Assembly (NCBI RefSeq): GCF_042242105.1
Contig: NC_092024.1
Coordinates: forward strand, 9,573,501-9,637,500
Source: Pempheris klunzingeri
Lineage: Eukaryota > Chordata > Actinopteri > Acropomatiformes > Pempheridae
DNA length: 64,000 bases
Direction of reading: 5' to 3'
This document shows positions 24,466 through 42,990 of this stretch, in pieces (position 1 is the stretch's first letter; the number at the start of each line of letters is the position of its first letter). The notes under the pieces were generated by a model. That model did not search any database. It saw only the letters and a program-made list of their open reading frames with translations, and had not been told where the DNA came from. The translations under genes were made by a program, and so were the position numbers.

Positions 24466-27400
24466 TGCCCGTCATCATCATCATCCCTGTGTGGCTAAAA
24501 ATGTGGCCTGAAGTGAGGAGATACCCTTTGCTTTTATTTGAATAAGTCGCTCATTGGCTCTTCTATGCAAAAGCACCACAAATTCTGTCACGATTTGCAT
24601 TTTGTGCTTCCACTCTGCAGTGCTTCTTTCCCTCTTGAGCTATTATCATCCCCCCATTGCCATGGCAAAAGAACAGAGGCCAGTCACGCTGTAGATGCTA
24701 ATTCTCTGTTGTCCAAAATGTCTCAGTCTGAGAACTGATATTAGAGCCCCTTAAATCTGAAAGCTGAAGGAACAACCTACTGTTTACCATCTGGTTGTGG
24801 CAGCCTGGCAAGCCTGAGTCAGGGCGATAATTGATGAGAGCAGAGAAAGCAAAGGCGCTGAGGGGCCTGCCCTGTGGCCAATAACATATCGGTGGCCCCT
24901 GTGAGTGACAGCTCCCGGTGTGCTGTCAGGGTCTTCAGCTGCAACCCTATAACTCTATGTAATTGTCCCCTCTCCAGCTTTGCTTTGCTATCTGTCCTTA
25001 GTCTTGTGACAGAAAAAATATAAATTTATATAAAATATAACAATGTCTGTTGTTGGTAAGTTTTTATCTTGAGGAAATAAACACTGAAAACAACAGCAAA
25101 GTGACTTTCATTAAGGTTGGAGGTTCATTTAAAGAGATTCTACTTTTTAACAGGACATTTGCTCTCTGCTATGGGACAATCACAGTGACCTCACCTCAAC
25201 CTCAGCGCTGATACAAACACACCATGGTCACACAGTGACAGCAGGCCAGCTGCTGCCTCTTTCCTGGAACGAAAGGCGTGTGAAATCTCCATTCAACCTG
25301 AGACTGCTGTGTCCTTGTATCAAATCAAAGGGCATTAGAGGAACTGAACAGACACAGACACATGATTGTTCTCACTGAATATGAATGCATCAATTTGGTA
25401 TTTTTGTTCCCAGGAACTGTTATCCCCCGCTGCTCAAATGACAGAGCTACGTGTGTTAAGATGTTACATAACGGTGAGGAAACAAAGTCATCTTGTTTTT
25501 GTTGTGATTTCATATTTGGACATAAGAGGGAAACTCTGAAAAGAGGTCTGTAATAATCCAGGAAAGTGACATCAGGTTAGAGGTTTTACCATGATTGGGT
25601 TTCTATTGCTTTTGCTGCCAATATTTTTCTCCCAGCACTTTTGTCCAGGGGGTGGAAAATTAAGATCACCACAAGTTGCATCCTGTTTTTCACAGAGCGA
25701 GGCAGGTGAACCCTGAATCATGTGATTCTCAGGTGTGCTCATTTAGCAGGCAGAAGATGAAGTGGTCCATGGAGGATGAGGGCATGTTCAGTCACTGGTT
25801 AGGGAACACTTTTAGTTACAGTGGCATGAATGCCTTGTTGAGGCCCATTCATGGTATGAACTCCATTTCCAACCCTCTCCTCATACACTAATTTAGTCCC
25901 AGGTGTTGGTAGCTAAGTGGAGTTGCCAAGGGGGTTTAGCACGGTGTTTTGTTTCCATTTACAAGTTTTTATCCTTGAGAGAATTGTTGATTTTGTGGCA
26001 CTGAAAGTGCATTCTACCCAGGGACTAATTAAGACTGTTATGGCTGCGGATAACACCTTAACTTGACACAAGCTTTAATTTCTAATCAGGCATTCAAAGT
26101 GGCTCCTGCCTGGGCCAATCCTGCAATGAATGGGCGATCACATATTTACCATGACATCTCTGCTTAATTGCATACATCTGTCCAATTAGCAAGTGTCATT
26201 CTGGATTCAAAATCAGTCACATTTGGAATAGTTCATCAACATTTCATTCATTTCTGCTCAGTCCATTTTCAGCTGTTCAGTAACTGAATGGGCAGTCCAG
26301 AGGTTTCATGTCATGGATAGAGACATTGGCCACCCAGCAGGGGGAAACAGCAGGACGTGTGGGGGGGCTTGATCAGCTCACCAAGGGGCCCCATTATGGT
26401 GCCCATAAGATCACAGCCTGATTTTTCTTACCACGCATTTGATTTTGATTTTTAATTTCATGTAGAGGTGAAGAATGGAGTGATGTAGATACTGATGTTG
26501 CTGTTTTGGAGATTACAGACATTTTACCTCACGTTTCTCAGTGGAAAACTAAAGGCCAGTAACACAGAGCTTGTGGGGGTTCAGATGAACTCAAGTACAG
26601 AATTGTGATACTGTCAGTAGCTTTAAAGTATTTTCAGCTTATTACAAGTTATTAGATAGCACCACATGTGTTCCAAGCTGTGATGGAGATATTATAGCAA
26701 TATTATAGTTATATTATACAGGTCTTAAATTGATGAACTATGAAGTAATTTTCAAATTTGATTTGGTTCCGTAGACATGCTTTTAGCAATTTATATGTTG
26801 TGTTTATGACGTGTATTACTGATTATATTATTCACTGACGAGGGCCCATTGTCAAAGCTCCATGGATTGTCTATTAATCTTTCACTCTTTCTTCTAAAAA
26901 CTAACAGCCGTGGCAGAAAATATCACCCCGCATACAGATAATCTGCAGCAGCCAAAAGTTTTGGGGCTAACACAATAACTCAAGTGAGGCTCGTGGCCTG
27001 CGGGCAAGGATGCATGAGGTAAAGGTAGCTCATATCTATTTCTGGATGAACTGTCCACTGAAAAAGCAGCCAATGCCTCAGAGTGTCAAACTAGAACACC
27101 TGATAAAGTCTCATAGTGCGCACCAGAGTTACCCTCCAAGTGATGCCACAATACTGGGTCTTTAGTACGGACTTCTGCTGACACAGTCTGAGATTTTATG
27201 ATTTTATCAAGTGCAATAGATAGATCAACAATCTGCTCAAATTTAGCCTCCTGTGTATGAAACATGTATATGTATATGTTTCATATAAAGGACGTTATCC
27301 ACTGTGTTTGAATATCTTGAAAGAAAATTCCCTCTTTGGTCTGCAGGATGTAGCTTTGTATAAATAAAGCATGCAAACAAGGTCAAGAGGTCAAATTATT

Positions 27401-27894
27401 CTTACATTAAACATGAAAATAGCAGGGCACATGATCTGCAGGAAGAGACTTTGAATGCAGTATGACTACTTGTTAGGAAGAGATCAGTGTAGAACAGCAA
27501 AGGTACAGCTAGTGGGGGTGGTGGTAGCATGGGTTAAGCTCTGCATACATATATTCTATTGCTTGACAGCTGCATTCGTTCAAGGTCAGTCTTTCAAATG
27601 TGTATTTCCAGCAGTGTAATGCAACATGTGTCCAACACGGTGAGATTACTCCTGGAAGGTTGTAAAACACTTCCTCTGACAACTTTCACTTCAAATTCCA
27701 TCCTGTTGAACACCTTTGAGACGAGTAATTGGAGGTTTGCCACAGAAAAACAATATGCTGTGCAACACAGATCTAACAGTTGACTTGTCTATCTTGAGGA
27801 ATGCGTTCTTCAGACAAAAGGGGGTCGGACTACCTAGTAAAGTGGACATTTTATACACATTTATACATTAGAGAATCATTCCTTTAGATTTTCT

Positions 27895-28195
27895 AAGTTT
27901 TAGACATGCTTGAAGCTAGTCGCCACCACGTAGGGATGGACTGAAACTATTCAAGTGGACTGCAACTATTGGATGGACTGCCAAGAAATTTCCTGGTTTT
28001 TATTGTAGTGCCATTATTAGTTCACATTTGTGGTTGTGGTTGTTGTTGACCCAACAACTATTTGGTGGATGACCATGAAATTTGTCATGCCACTCCTTCA
28101 ACGGCCCAGCCTGAAACCTAACGAAGTCATTTTTGTGTTTAAACTTATCTAAACTTTAACCAGAGAGTTGTCATGCCAACAGATGCTCTGAACAG
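27895..28195 (+). repeat. Dispersed fish repeat (GGATGGATTGCCATGAAATT family)
   Basis: Contains CAACTATTGGATGGACTGCC, AGTTCACATTTGTGG and ACTATTTGGTGGATGACCAT, the repeated core of the family. Confidence 0.6.
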
Positions 28196-28494
28196 TGATT
28201 TGTAAGAGGTTTTATATAGATGGCACGGACAAATTCTCTCTGATCAGCCTACATCAAGCGACCTGGGTGACAGGGGCATGCATCAATTGAGGTAAAACTC
28301 AGTCACTGAACTAATCACTGCAGGGAGAGTGTGTCTTTTCAAAGCAATGGGCATTTGTTTTCAGAATAACAGGCAGTCAAACAAATGGGTTTTCGCTCCT
28401 ATGGGACAGTTTTCGAACAGTTGGGGTTTCGGAATAATGGGCAGTGGGAACAATGGACTGTCCTCAAAATTTTGTACACACACTCGTGTTCCCT

Positions 28495-28700
28495 TTACAT
28501 TTCATCAGCTTCAGCTGTTATGGGCTAAATGTTAGCATGCTATCATGCTAAATGATGATGGTGAAGATGGTGAACATTAGGCCAGTTTAACATCAGGATG
28601 TTTGCATGGTTATCGTCTCAGTTTAGCATTTTGCTCTAAGCGACGCTGTACAGCCTCACAGAGCTGCCAGCATGGCTGTGGACTTATTCAGAGACCTATG
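28495..28700 (+). repeat. Dispersed fish repeat, GCTAACATG / GCATGCTA tail
   Basis: TGTTAGCATGCTATCATGCT, GGTGAACATTAGGCC and CTCACAGAGCTGCCAGCATG match the tail of the same family as seen at 42.8 and 46.3 kb. Confidence 0.5.
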
Positions 28701-30245
28701 TTCTGTTTGTCTCACAGGCTTTTGTCAGTAATTCAGTAATAATGGTTCTACCATTCTATTTTTTGGATTAACTCTGGATTGTGAAGCTAACTCTAGAGTG
28801 ACTCTTGCACTGTACTTAACCTATTGAAATACTGCCATGATATGACCTTGTTATAAAAAGATGTGGTGATGATATGACTTAATATTGAAAAATATATGCC
28901 TATATTAACAGAATAGCTTTCATCCACTGATAGACACCCAGGAGCTGGCATCATTCTGTTGATGAATTTCAGCCATGTTTAGATGAGTGACTGGCTCTCG
29001 GTGCTGTATGAAGGACCTGCTGAGGACTTGATTAAGCCGGATGGTGAACAGAGAAGGAAGCAGAACCCCAGCAATGTTTCTCTCACCTCCACTGTTTGGC
29101 ACAGTTTTGGACCTGCTGAGATTTATATTAGCTATTGAAATTACATTCTGGTCTTGTGGAGGAGAAACAGCTGCCTAAAGGGTCCTTGTTGCTTTTTATA
29201 CACGAGCCTTGACAAAAGATGTAAGAGCCAAGTGTCAAATTTGGTGCTTTTGAGGTAAATAGAGGTACATTTACTAAATGTGTATTTAGAAAAAGTTTGA
29301 AGAGTGTAAGTGACTTGGAACAATTAATGAACGAATTATTTACACAGAAAATGCAACAAAAGAGCAGGATGATCTGTGTGCTTTTATGGTGCTTACAGGG
29401 CATGAATGACATACTCAATGCTACTGCTATTGTGGACAGTTATATTTAGAGGAGCAGTCCATAAAAATAGCATTTGACATCTATTATCAGAGTTACTTTA
29501 GAAAGCAACAGATAATCATGTTGATAGTCATATAACCAGTGATACTGTCCATTGTGCATTGTTTTTAGTTTTTATCCAATTCAATAAGCTAATGTAAGGC
29601 TGCCACAGCTTTTTACTTGTGGAGTCTAGTGGATTTGTTGTTTTCTTTAAAAAACACTTCAAGTAAAGGTAGGTCATTCTTATGAAACCTTGAGAAACTC
29701 AAGGCACAATAGAGTAGCATAATTTGAACTTGTTGCACTGCATTATGACTTGTGGATGAAGCAAACTGTAAGCAGAACCACGGGGTGAATGGATAGATAC
29801 AGCATTTAAAAGACATGTTTTGAGGAAAAACAGCTTTTCTGTTCATTTGCCCTTTGAAGCAAGCTCTCAAAGCCTGATTTTAATCTTCCCTCAAACCTTT
29901 GGTAAGAGCCCTCATGCTAGTATAGTCTTGAATATAAATGGTACTCAATATAATGCCCTATTCATAGATTTCAGAAAATGCTGGATTTGTCCTTTGTTAT
30001 AATTGATTATTTATTGTTTATTGATTTGTTAATTCTTTCAGCAATAGATTTTCTTTTTAAATTAAGGTAATTTGTGTCAGAGAAAAGTAAAATGGGCTAC
30101 TTAAGTTAACCTCACAGGTCTAACATGAAAATCACTGGCCATGTTTTTCTCCTTGAGTAATTATTCTGTCCAAATATATTTCTCTCCAGGCAGAGAGAGC
30201 TTGGGCTGAATGGATGCTGCCACTGCATAATGGTCCTCAGACGTT

Positions 30246-30320
30246 TGTTTCCTAGGCAACGTGGGGAGGGCATGTGGAGAGGGAGGTATAAAAACACGGG
30301 CAGCTCATCTCTGAGTCTTA
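30246..30320 (+). promoter_or_regulatory. ankrd63 core promoter: X-box-like motif and TATA box
   Basis: A TATAAAAA box lies at 30287-30294, predicting a start near 30318 and a 5' UTR of about 130 nt. Upstream at 30247-30260 is GTTTCCTAGGCAAC, one base from the RFX X-box consensus GTNRCC-NN-RGYAAC. The single uninterrupted coding exon begins at 30450. Confidence 0.6.
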
Positions 30321-30449
30321 CTCTGAGGTAAATGCACTTACTGTCAACACGGACAGCCTCAGAGAACTTGCCGCACACTTTCCCTGCCTGTTTGTTTGCC
30401 TCTCTCTCGGCTCACTTGAAGGCTCAGCTCCACAAGTAGCTGTTCAAGG

Positions 30450-32063
30450 ATGATGCGGCCGAAAGATTTACGCCAGGGCTCTGGCACCAAGACCTTCCTA
30501 GATGCCATGCATGGTGGTAAAGTTCACCTCGCTCGCTTTATCTTGGATGCGTTGGACGGACGCATCATCAACTCTAAGACAGAAAACAGCCGCACCCCGC
30601 TCATGTATGCTGTCTGCCTACAAGACCCTGGGACCAGGGCCAAGTTCACCCGACTGCTGCTGGAGAAAGGGGCAGATGTCAACTGCCAGGATGAGGACGG
30701 TCGCACAGCCCTGAGCCATGCCTGTGAGATGGGTCACCTGGACATGGTCAAGCTTCTAGTGCAGTTCAATGCTGACCCGGATGTGTCTGACGCCTGGGGT
30801 AACAGCGCTCTGATGTATGCAGCCTTTTCCGGGCACAGCCAGATTTTGGAGTTCCTGGTCCGGGCTTTCAAAAGACTTGGACTGAGGCTGGACAGAACCA
30901 ATAATGCTGGTCACTCAGCCATCGAGGTGGCCAACTTCTTTGGACACAACCAGTGTGTGCAGATTCTGAACTTTCCTTGCAGGAGGGGTGTAGGCGCAGA
31001 TGATCCACTTGCCGACGTGGGTACTGTTGGTGAAGGAGACTGCCGGCTGCCCAACAGGCTCCCCAGGCATGTTCTGGAAAGGTTTTCCAAGCAGTTGAAT
31101 AACAATGATGACCAACTGCCTGGGGTATTTCAGAGACAGCTGAAGATTGGAGACAGCGGCCGGCTGTGGAACCGCTTCAGGTGCCCCAGGAGCCAGTCTC
31201 CAGAGGACAACCATCGCCACAGCTGGGCTCTGCCTCCTCAGATAGAGAAAAGCCAGACTGAGGTGGATCACAGCATACTCTTCAGTGCCAAACAACTGCA
31301 AAACTGCCAGCTTAGAGAACTAAGAGGGGCTAAAACACTGAACTCTCTGCCCGAGCCAAGCCAGAAAGATGTCAGCCGAAAAACCGGACTCCATGAGCAA
31401 ACATCAGTAAGTTTTCCTCTGTGGGGAAAAGCAAAGTCATTTAACCTGGACCTTCTGAGCAGCAGAAAGCAGTCCTATCAGGGTGATGTTCGTGACATGA
31501 GCCTGTCAGCCAGCAAATTAAAGAGAGCCTCACTACAGGATGAGAGATGCCTGATAGACAAGATGGAATGTCAGGGGAATACCCAGAGCCTGACAAACGA
31601 TGCTGACAAAACTGTCTCAGTGCCAAAACCTCTTTTAAACGGCAAGAGTCAGCCTGTGAGAGCAATGGAGGAGAATGTCAAATCACAGAATGAAGAGGCC
31701 AGTGACATAGCTCCATCAAGCAGAAGAGAGCAGCAGAAGAGGGGAAGCTTTGGCCCGACCAGCAGACACAACAAACTGCTGTTGGCCAGAGGGGAGATGG
31801 AGTCGGGAAAGATCCCAAGCCGTACGCCGGGGTTCATGGGCCTGGGGACCAGACTGCTGCGGCGATTCACCGCTCCAGAGTTCATGAGGATGGTGATAGA
31901 CTGTTCATCAGCCTCCTCAAATGGCCGAGGACGGATGTCACGGTCCGAAACCTTCCCTCTCCCTCACACACATCAGCAGGTCAACAGCCAGCCGAGCGTC
32001 GACAGCATCAGTGGGGTGAAGTGTGAGTTTGAAAGCAGCTCATCTCAGTCCACCCTCGATTAG
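30450..32063 (+). CDS. ankrd63: Ankyrin repeat domain-containing protein 63
   Basis: A single-exon gene of 537 aa, as in mammals where ANKRD63 is intronless and about 380 aa. The N-terminus MMRPKDL, followed by TFLDAMHGGKVHLARFILDA, matches the human protein closely. Ankyrin repeats run from about residue 12 to 180 (TPLMYAVCLQDPG, GRTALSHACEMGHLDMVKLL, GNSALMYAAFSGHSQILEFL). The second half is longer than in human and is low in recognisable domains, but retains RRFTAPEFMRM near residues 470-482, comparable with human RRRSTAPDI. Function is largely unknown; the family is neuronally expressed in mammals, so a scaffold role is only an inference. The gene sits alone between plcb2 and the convergent pak6. 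The first of two adjacent ATGs was taken as the start; the second is equally possible. Confidence 0.93.
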   Translation: MMRPKDLRQGSGTKTFLDAMHGGKVHLARFILDALDGRIINSKTENSRTPLMYAVCLQDPGTRAKFTRLLLEKGADVNCQDEDGRTALSHACEMGHLDMVKLLVQFNADPDVSDAWGNSALMYAAFSGHSQILEFLVRAFKRLGLRLDRTNNAGHSAIEVANFFGHNQCVQILNFPCRRGVGADDPLADVGTVGEGDCRLPNRLPRHVLERFSKQLNNNDDQLPGVFQRQLKIGDSGRLWNRFRCPRSQSPEDNHRHSWALPPQIEKSQTEVDHSILFSAKQLQNCQLRELRGAKTLNSLPEPSQKDVSRKTGLHEQTSVSFPLWGKAKSFNLDLLSSRKQSYQGDVRDMSLSASKLKRASLQDERCLIDKMECQGNTQSLTNDADKTVSVPKPLLNGKSQPVRAMEENVKSQNEEASDIAPSSRREQQKRGSFGPTSRHNKLLLARGEMESGKIPSRTPGFMGLGTRLLRRFTAPEFMRMVIDCSSASSNGRGRMSRSETFPLPHTHQQVNSQPSVDSISGVKCEFESSSSQSTLD

Positions 32064-32488
32064 AATAAGGACAATGTCAAGCAACAGAGTGGCTGGTGGG
32101 GGAATTTTTACAGCACCTAAAATTCTGACAATGCATTTTGATTGCTCGGTGATATATTCTATTTACTGAGAGAGATAATTATCTTTTGCTTATGTTGCAG
32201 TTTAGCAGTTTTTTCAATGTTTATCAACAAAAAAGGCTTTAAAAAAAGGTTTTAAAGCTTCAGTTGCATACAATTTTGTTATATTCTACCTTTGAAATTA
32301 TTTATAAATTAACATAATATCCATCTGTGGGCTCCTGAAAATGATTATTTTTGTTTCCCATATAAGAGATTTATATTATATGGAATTAATTGTATTTGAT
32401 ATTGCTTTTGTGTTTATAAGAAATATTGTATGTATTTTGCTTAAAGATATTCAGTGATTGTGCACTGTATGATTCATGCTGAATAACT

Positions 32489-32494
32489 ATTAAA
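32489..32494 (+). terminator. Probable ankrd63 polyadenylation signal
   Basis: ATTAAA 426 nt after the stop codon, followed about 35 nt later by a GT-rich run. It is a variant hexamer, so the call is tentative. Confidence 0.45.
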
Positions 32495-32509
32495 TACTGT
32501 AAAACACCA

Positions 32510-33951
32510 GTTGTATTCATGCATGCATATGTGCGTCTGTGTGTGTGTGTGAGTGAGGAAAATACAGGATCAAATGAATTCCAATTCATTATGCATCATT
32601 TATTGATTTATACAAAATTAAAATGTGTAATTCTCTTTTGCATGAATGATCCACACAGAGATAGAAATACATGAAACATGTCTACATGTATCCGTGTCAG
32701 AATACAAAGACTATGTGCAAAGTGTTTCTCAGCAGGTGGATGTCCTGCAGCATCACATGCCAGGCCTGTGTGCTTTATCTAGGCAAACAAATGCAAATAC
32801 ACTCATACACACCTTGTTCAGGAGCGACACACATCTTGTGTTTTTCAAAAAGTCTGTCACAATACAAAGAGGGTCATATCAGAAGCAAACACTGAGATGT
32901 CACCTCACACACATCCATGTGCCCATGTGCTCACACACACATGCATGCACACATACATACAACTATACACTCACATTTTATTAAAGAAAAGTAAAATTTT
33001 GAATTCATCTCATATAATTTACTGCAGTAGATCAGCAGGTATAAGGACCTAATATTCAGTATTTTTATTTACATTATTAATTCATCTGCTTATGTTTCAA
33101 GTCCATACATAATGAAACCTTATTTGCAACTTCACATCATACAAACAACCCACAACACCTTTTGGAAATAAAGAATAAATATGAAAAAGAAGAATATGGT
33201 ACTGGTGATTTTCCATTAGCCCAGTAGTAGCAGCTGGGCTTTCATCTACCCATTTATTATGCTAATAAAGGAGAACTGTCTTTCACATCCCAGTTTGGTA
33301 CATATTCAAGCATTCACATCAGGCCAGGTGTGCCTCCGTTTGGCCATGCAAAGAGTCTACTGCCAGTGTTTGTAGATTGTACTGACTGGTTTGTTTCCAG
33401 TTTCCACAACAGAGAGCGTGTGTGTGCAGAGGTAACTGTATCCTTCCTTAAAAATGTCACAATGAGCTACTGTGGTTTGAGCCTAACACCAGCTTCATAA
33501 GCTTTTCACGGTTAGCTATAATGCCCACTACGAACACTATAAAGGATCTTTAGGATCTTTAGAGTAGCACGTGTTCATTACATATAGTTACGTGGAATAT
33601 TGATTTTCACTTGATATGCACCATGTTGTGTTGAGTTGAGTCCCACTGAATGTTACAGGAAGTCAATCAATATTCGGATCGAACCGAGTTGAGAGGTGAG
33701 GAACTGCATGCTGCCTTTAACTCACTCCTAAAGTGCTTCTCTCATGCCCGAGACCATGCGGTGTCTGTCAACCAAACTTGCTGTCCTGCCACCATCACTG
33801 TGGCAGTAACATGCTGTCTGGATCTGCTTCCTTGGAGCTGATCGCCCGTTGGCCTGGGTGCTGGATGAGTTGGACCCCGGTGCTGGTCCTCGCCTGAGGC
33901 CCGGACGGGTCCGACTGAAGGTGGGTGTTGGGGAACGGGAGCCCTAAGGGA
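32510..33951 (-). other. Probable 3' UTR and tail region of pak6
   Basis: No coding sequence was seen between the convergent ends of ankrd63 and pak6. Several TTTATT hexamers (AATAAA on the minus strand), for example 32599-32604, could end pak6, which would give a 3' UTR of up to 1.35 kb. A CA-rich stretch lies near 32930-32975. Confidence 0.4.
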
Positions 33952-40841
<6,890 letters not shown>

Positions 40842-40886
40842 CCTCAGGCTCACGAGGGTGACAGCTTGCTCCCTTTAAAATGTCCC
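40842..40886 (-). other. pak6 5' UTR segment with splice acceptor
   Basis: On the minus strand, TTTTCTCTACAG at about 40887-40898 is a good acceptor immediately before the 45-nt leader of the first coding exon. At least one 5' non-coding exon must therefore lie at higher coordinates. I could not place it confidently. Confidence 0.65.
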
Positions 40887-41764
40887 TGTAGAGAAAAGTA
40901 TTCAGCATTTAATAAACTGCACTCAACATTACATGCAGCACATGTTCAAGTAACTGTAATCTTAATGTTTGAATACAAGCAAATGTCTTTCGCCCCAGAG
41001 ATCAAACAGATGTTGCCACTCTCCCTTACTATCTACTGTCTGCCGACAACAGACATCGCAACAGATGATTTTTCCGTGAGGGAGGAAAATATTCAAACGG
41101 CTCATCAAAAAGCAGTTCCATGCCTGGGATGTGAATGTCCCAGACTCGCTGGCTGCTATGAGCTTGTGCCGCTGAGATTGACTCCAAGGACAGTGGACGG
41201 ATTTGTAAGCACGTGTGTAATGAAGGATATCTGGTCAATTAAGGCTTATTCATTCTCTGTGCCATTTTACTGATGAGCATGCGCCCCGGCTGGCCAGCGC
41301 CCACAGGCTGTCAGTGCATTAGCAGGACAAGAAGCACAGCACACAGGCCCAATGTACACAAACACAAATATACAATGGCAGGCTGTTCTTTATAAACCCT
41401 TTACAACCCTTTCATATTCCGTCATAATTAATAGTTTGTGTGCCCTTGATTGCGGGCAGGGTAACCACTGAATCCTTGGATGGATGGTCCTGCATTTGGC
41501 GAGCCACAAACTCCAGTTAACTGTATGTTAAGCTTTATTTTCCATTCAACTGCAGGGAAATAATTAAATACATTTCATAGGCTACATCTCATTTCCTCAG
41601 CTGCACAGCTGTACTGGGAGATAATCACTCAAATTTAAGTCTCATGATTAGTATTAATGCTGTTTCATGTAGCTCGCAGTATGGAGGACATCCATAAAGC
41701 CATGATAACAGTGAGACTGTAGGGATGGTAATGCTGATTTGTTGGTCAGCCTGACGGCCGTTTT

Positions 41765-42000
41765 ACTACAATACAAAGGGGGAGACGACAAGTGATGTAA
41801 CAAGCTGCATGCAATGACATGGAATAACACGTTGCTGCCATGCATATTTCATAGTGGTCTGATACATCATGCACAACAAAGCACTTGGAATATTAGGAAT
41901 GTTGGAGAATGGCACACATCTACTGCCTCTCTGAAGTCACCCTCTGTGCAAATGTGGCTATGGCTGTGAGCAGTTTTGCTTTTTTAGCCCTGCTAGTGTC
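41765..42000 (+). repeat. Duplicated segment, copy 1
   Basis: Shares ordered words with 45580-45785: GGAGACGACAAGTGATGTAA, ACATGGAATAACACGTTG, ATGGCACACATCTAC, TGCAAATGTGG and TTTTAGCCCTGCTAG. Both copies run directly into the same dispersed repeat family. Confidence 0.75.
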
Positions 42001-42990
42001 TAGGGGTGACTAGGTTGGTTGGTCATTCGGTTAACCATTTTGGTGCAGACTGAAACATCGTGGCAACTATTGAATGGATGAGTGTGAAATTTTATGCAGA
42101 TTTGAAGGTCACTAGAAGATACACTCCGATGACTCTGCTGATCTTCTGCTTTCTCCTCTGTCATCATTAGCAGGTTAAAGTTTTCACCTTTTAGGTGAAA
42201 TCCCTCAACACCCACTTGATGGATTGGCAAAAAATAATCAACAATATCATTCATGGTCCTCAGATGATCTATTCTTTCTGCTTTGGTGATCCACCAAATT
42301 TCCCTCTTGTGTCACCATGAGCTTGACATTTTAGTTTTTAGTTAAATAACTAGTAGATGGATTGTTATGACATTTGGTATGAACAGTGATGCTCCCCATG
42401 GGATGAATTGTAATAACTTTGATCCCCTAATCCTTTATCTGTTGCCATCATTAGGTCATTTTAATGATGCTCTGTACATAGGTTTGTGACCAAATACCTG
42501 TGAAACTAATGACGTTCTGACCAGCCTCAGCTTTACGTTAATGAGTGAAGTAGAAAAATACACTGTGCTCAACTGAATACAAAAATGAACGAGTTGGAGT
42601 GCATGTAACCAAAGTTAAAAAATACTGGGTTTGCGCATCCCAATTAATTATTCAGTTTTGAATGTTAAATTAGCACAGGGCTAAAAATCACAGACATTTC
42701 AGCTATGCCTTCTTAAGAGTGCTTCAGTTTCATTATTGAGTCCTTTTAACTTATTACAAACAGGTGCATCAAGTGGCGATCTGTAGTCAGAGATGTCCTG
42801 CTAATAAGCAGATGTTAACAGGCTCACACGCTAAGCTACAATGGCAAACATGGTGTATTACACAACGTGCTAACATTGTCATTGATGTGACCATTAAGCT
42901 CTAAGCACCACCATGCCACTAACATTACTGTCTTGTTCATTTTAACAGAATGTAGCACTTAAAGCCCCTGGTGGTTTAGGCTTTGGCAGA
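42000..42990 (+). repeat. Dispersed fish repeat block (GGATGGATTGCCATGAAATT family)
   Basis: Includes GCAACTATTGAATGGATGAG, GTGATCCACCAAATTTCCC, TTGTTATGACATTTGGTATG and a tail with GCTAACATTGTCATTGATG and AAGCACCACCATGCC. Divergent and probably composed of more than one insertion, since 42570-42800 does not match. Confidence 0.55.

Larger units (their letters stand above)
18855..30245. other. Gene-poor interval between plcb2 and ankrd63
   Basis: About 11.4 kb with no convincing exon on either strand; all open frames are short and unlike known proteins. It contains dispersed repeats (about 22.2, 24.0, 24.3, 28.0 and 28.6 kb), a 51-bp hairpin (19927-19977), and blocks of unique-looking sequence rich in homeodomain-like TAATT/CAATTA words (for example 26030-26220) that could be enhancers. 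Confidence 0.5.
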
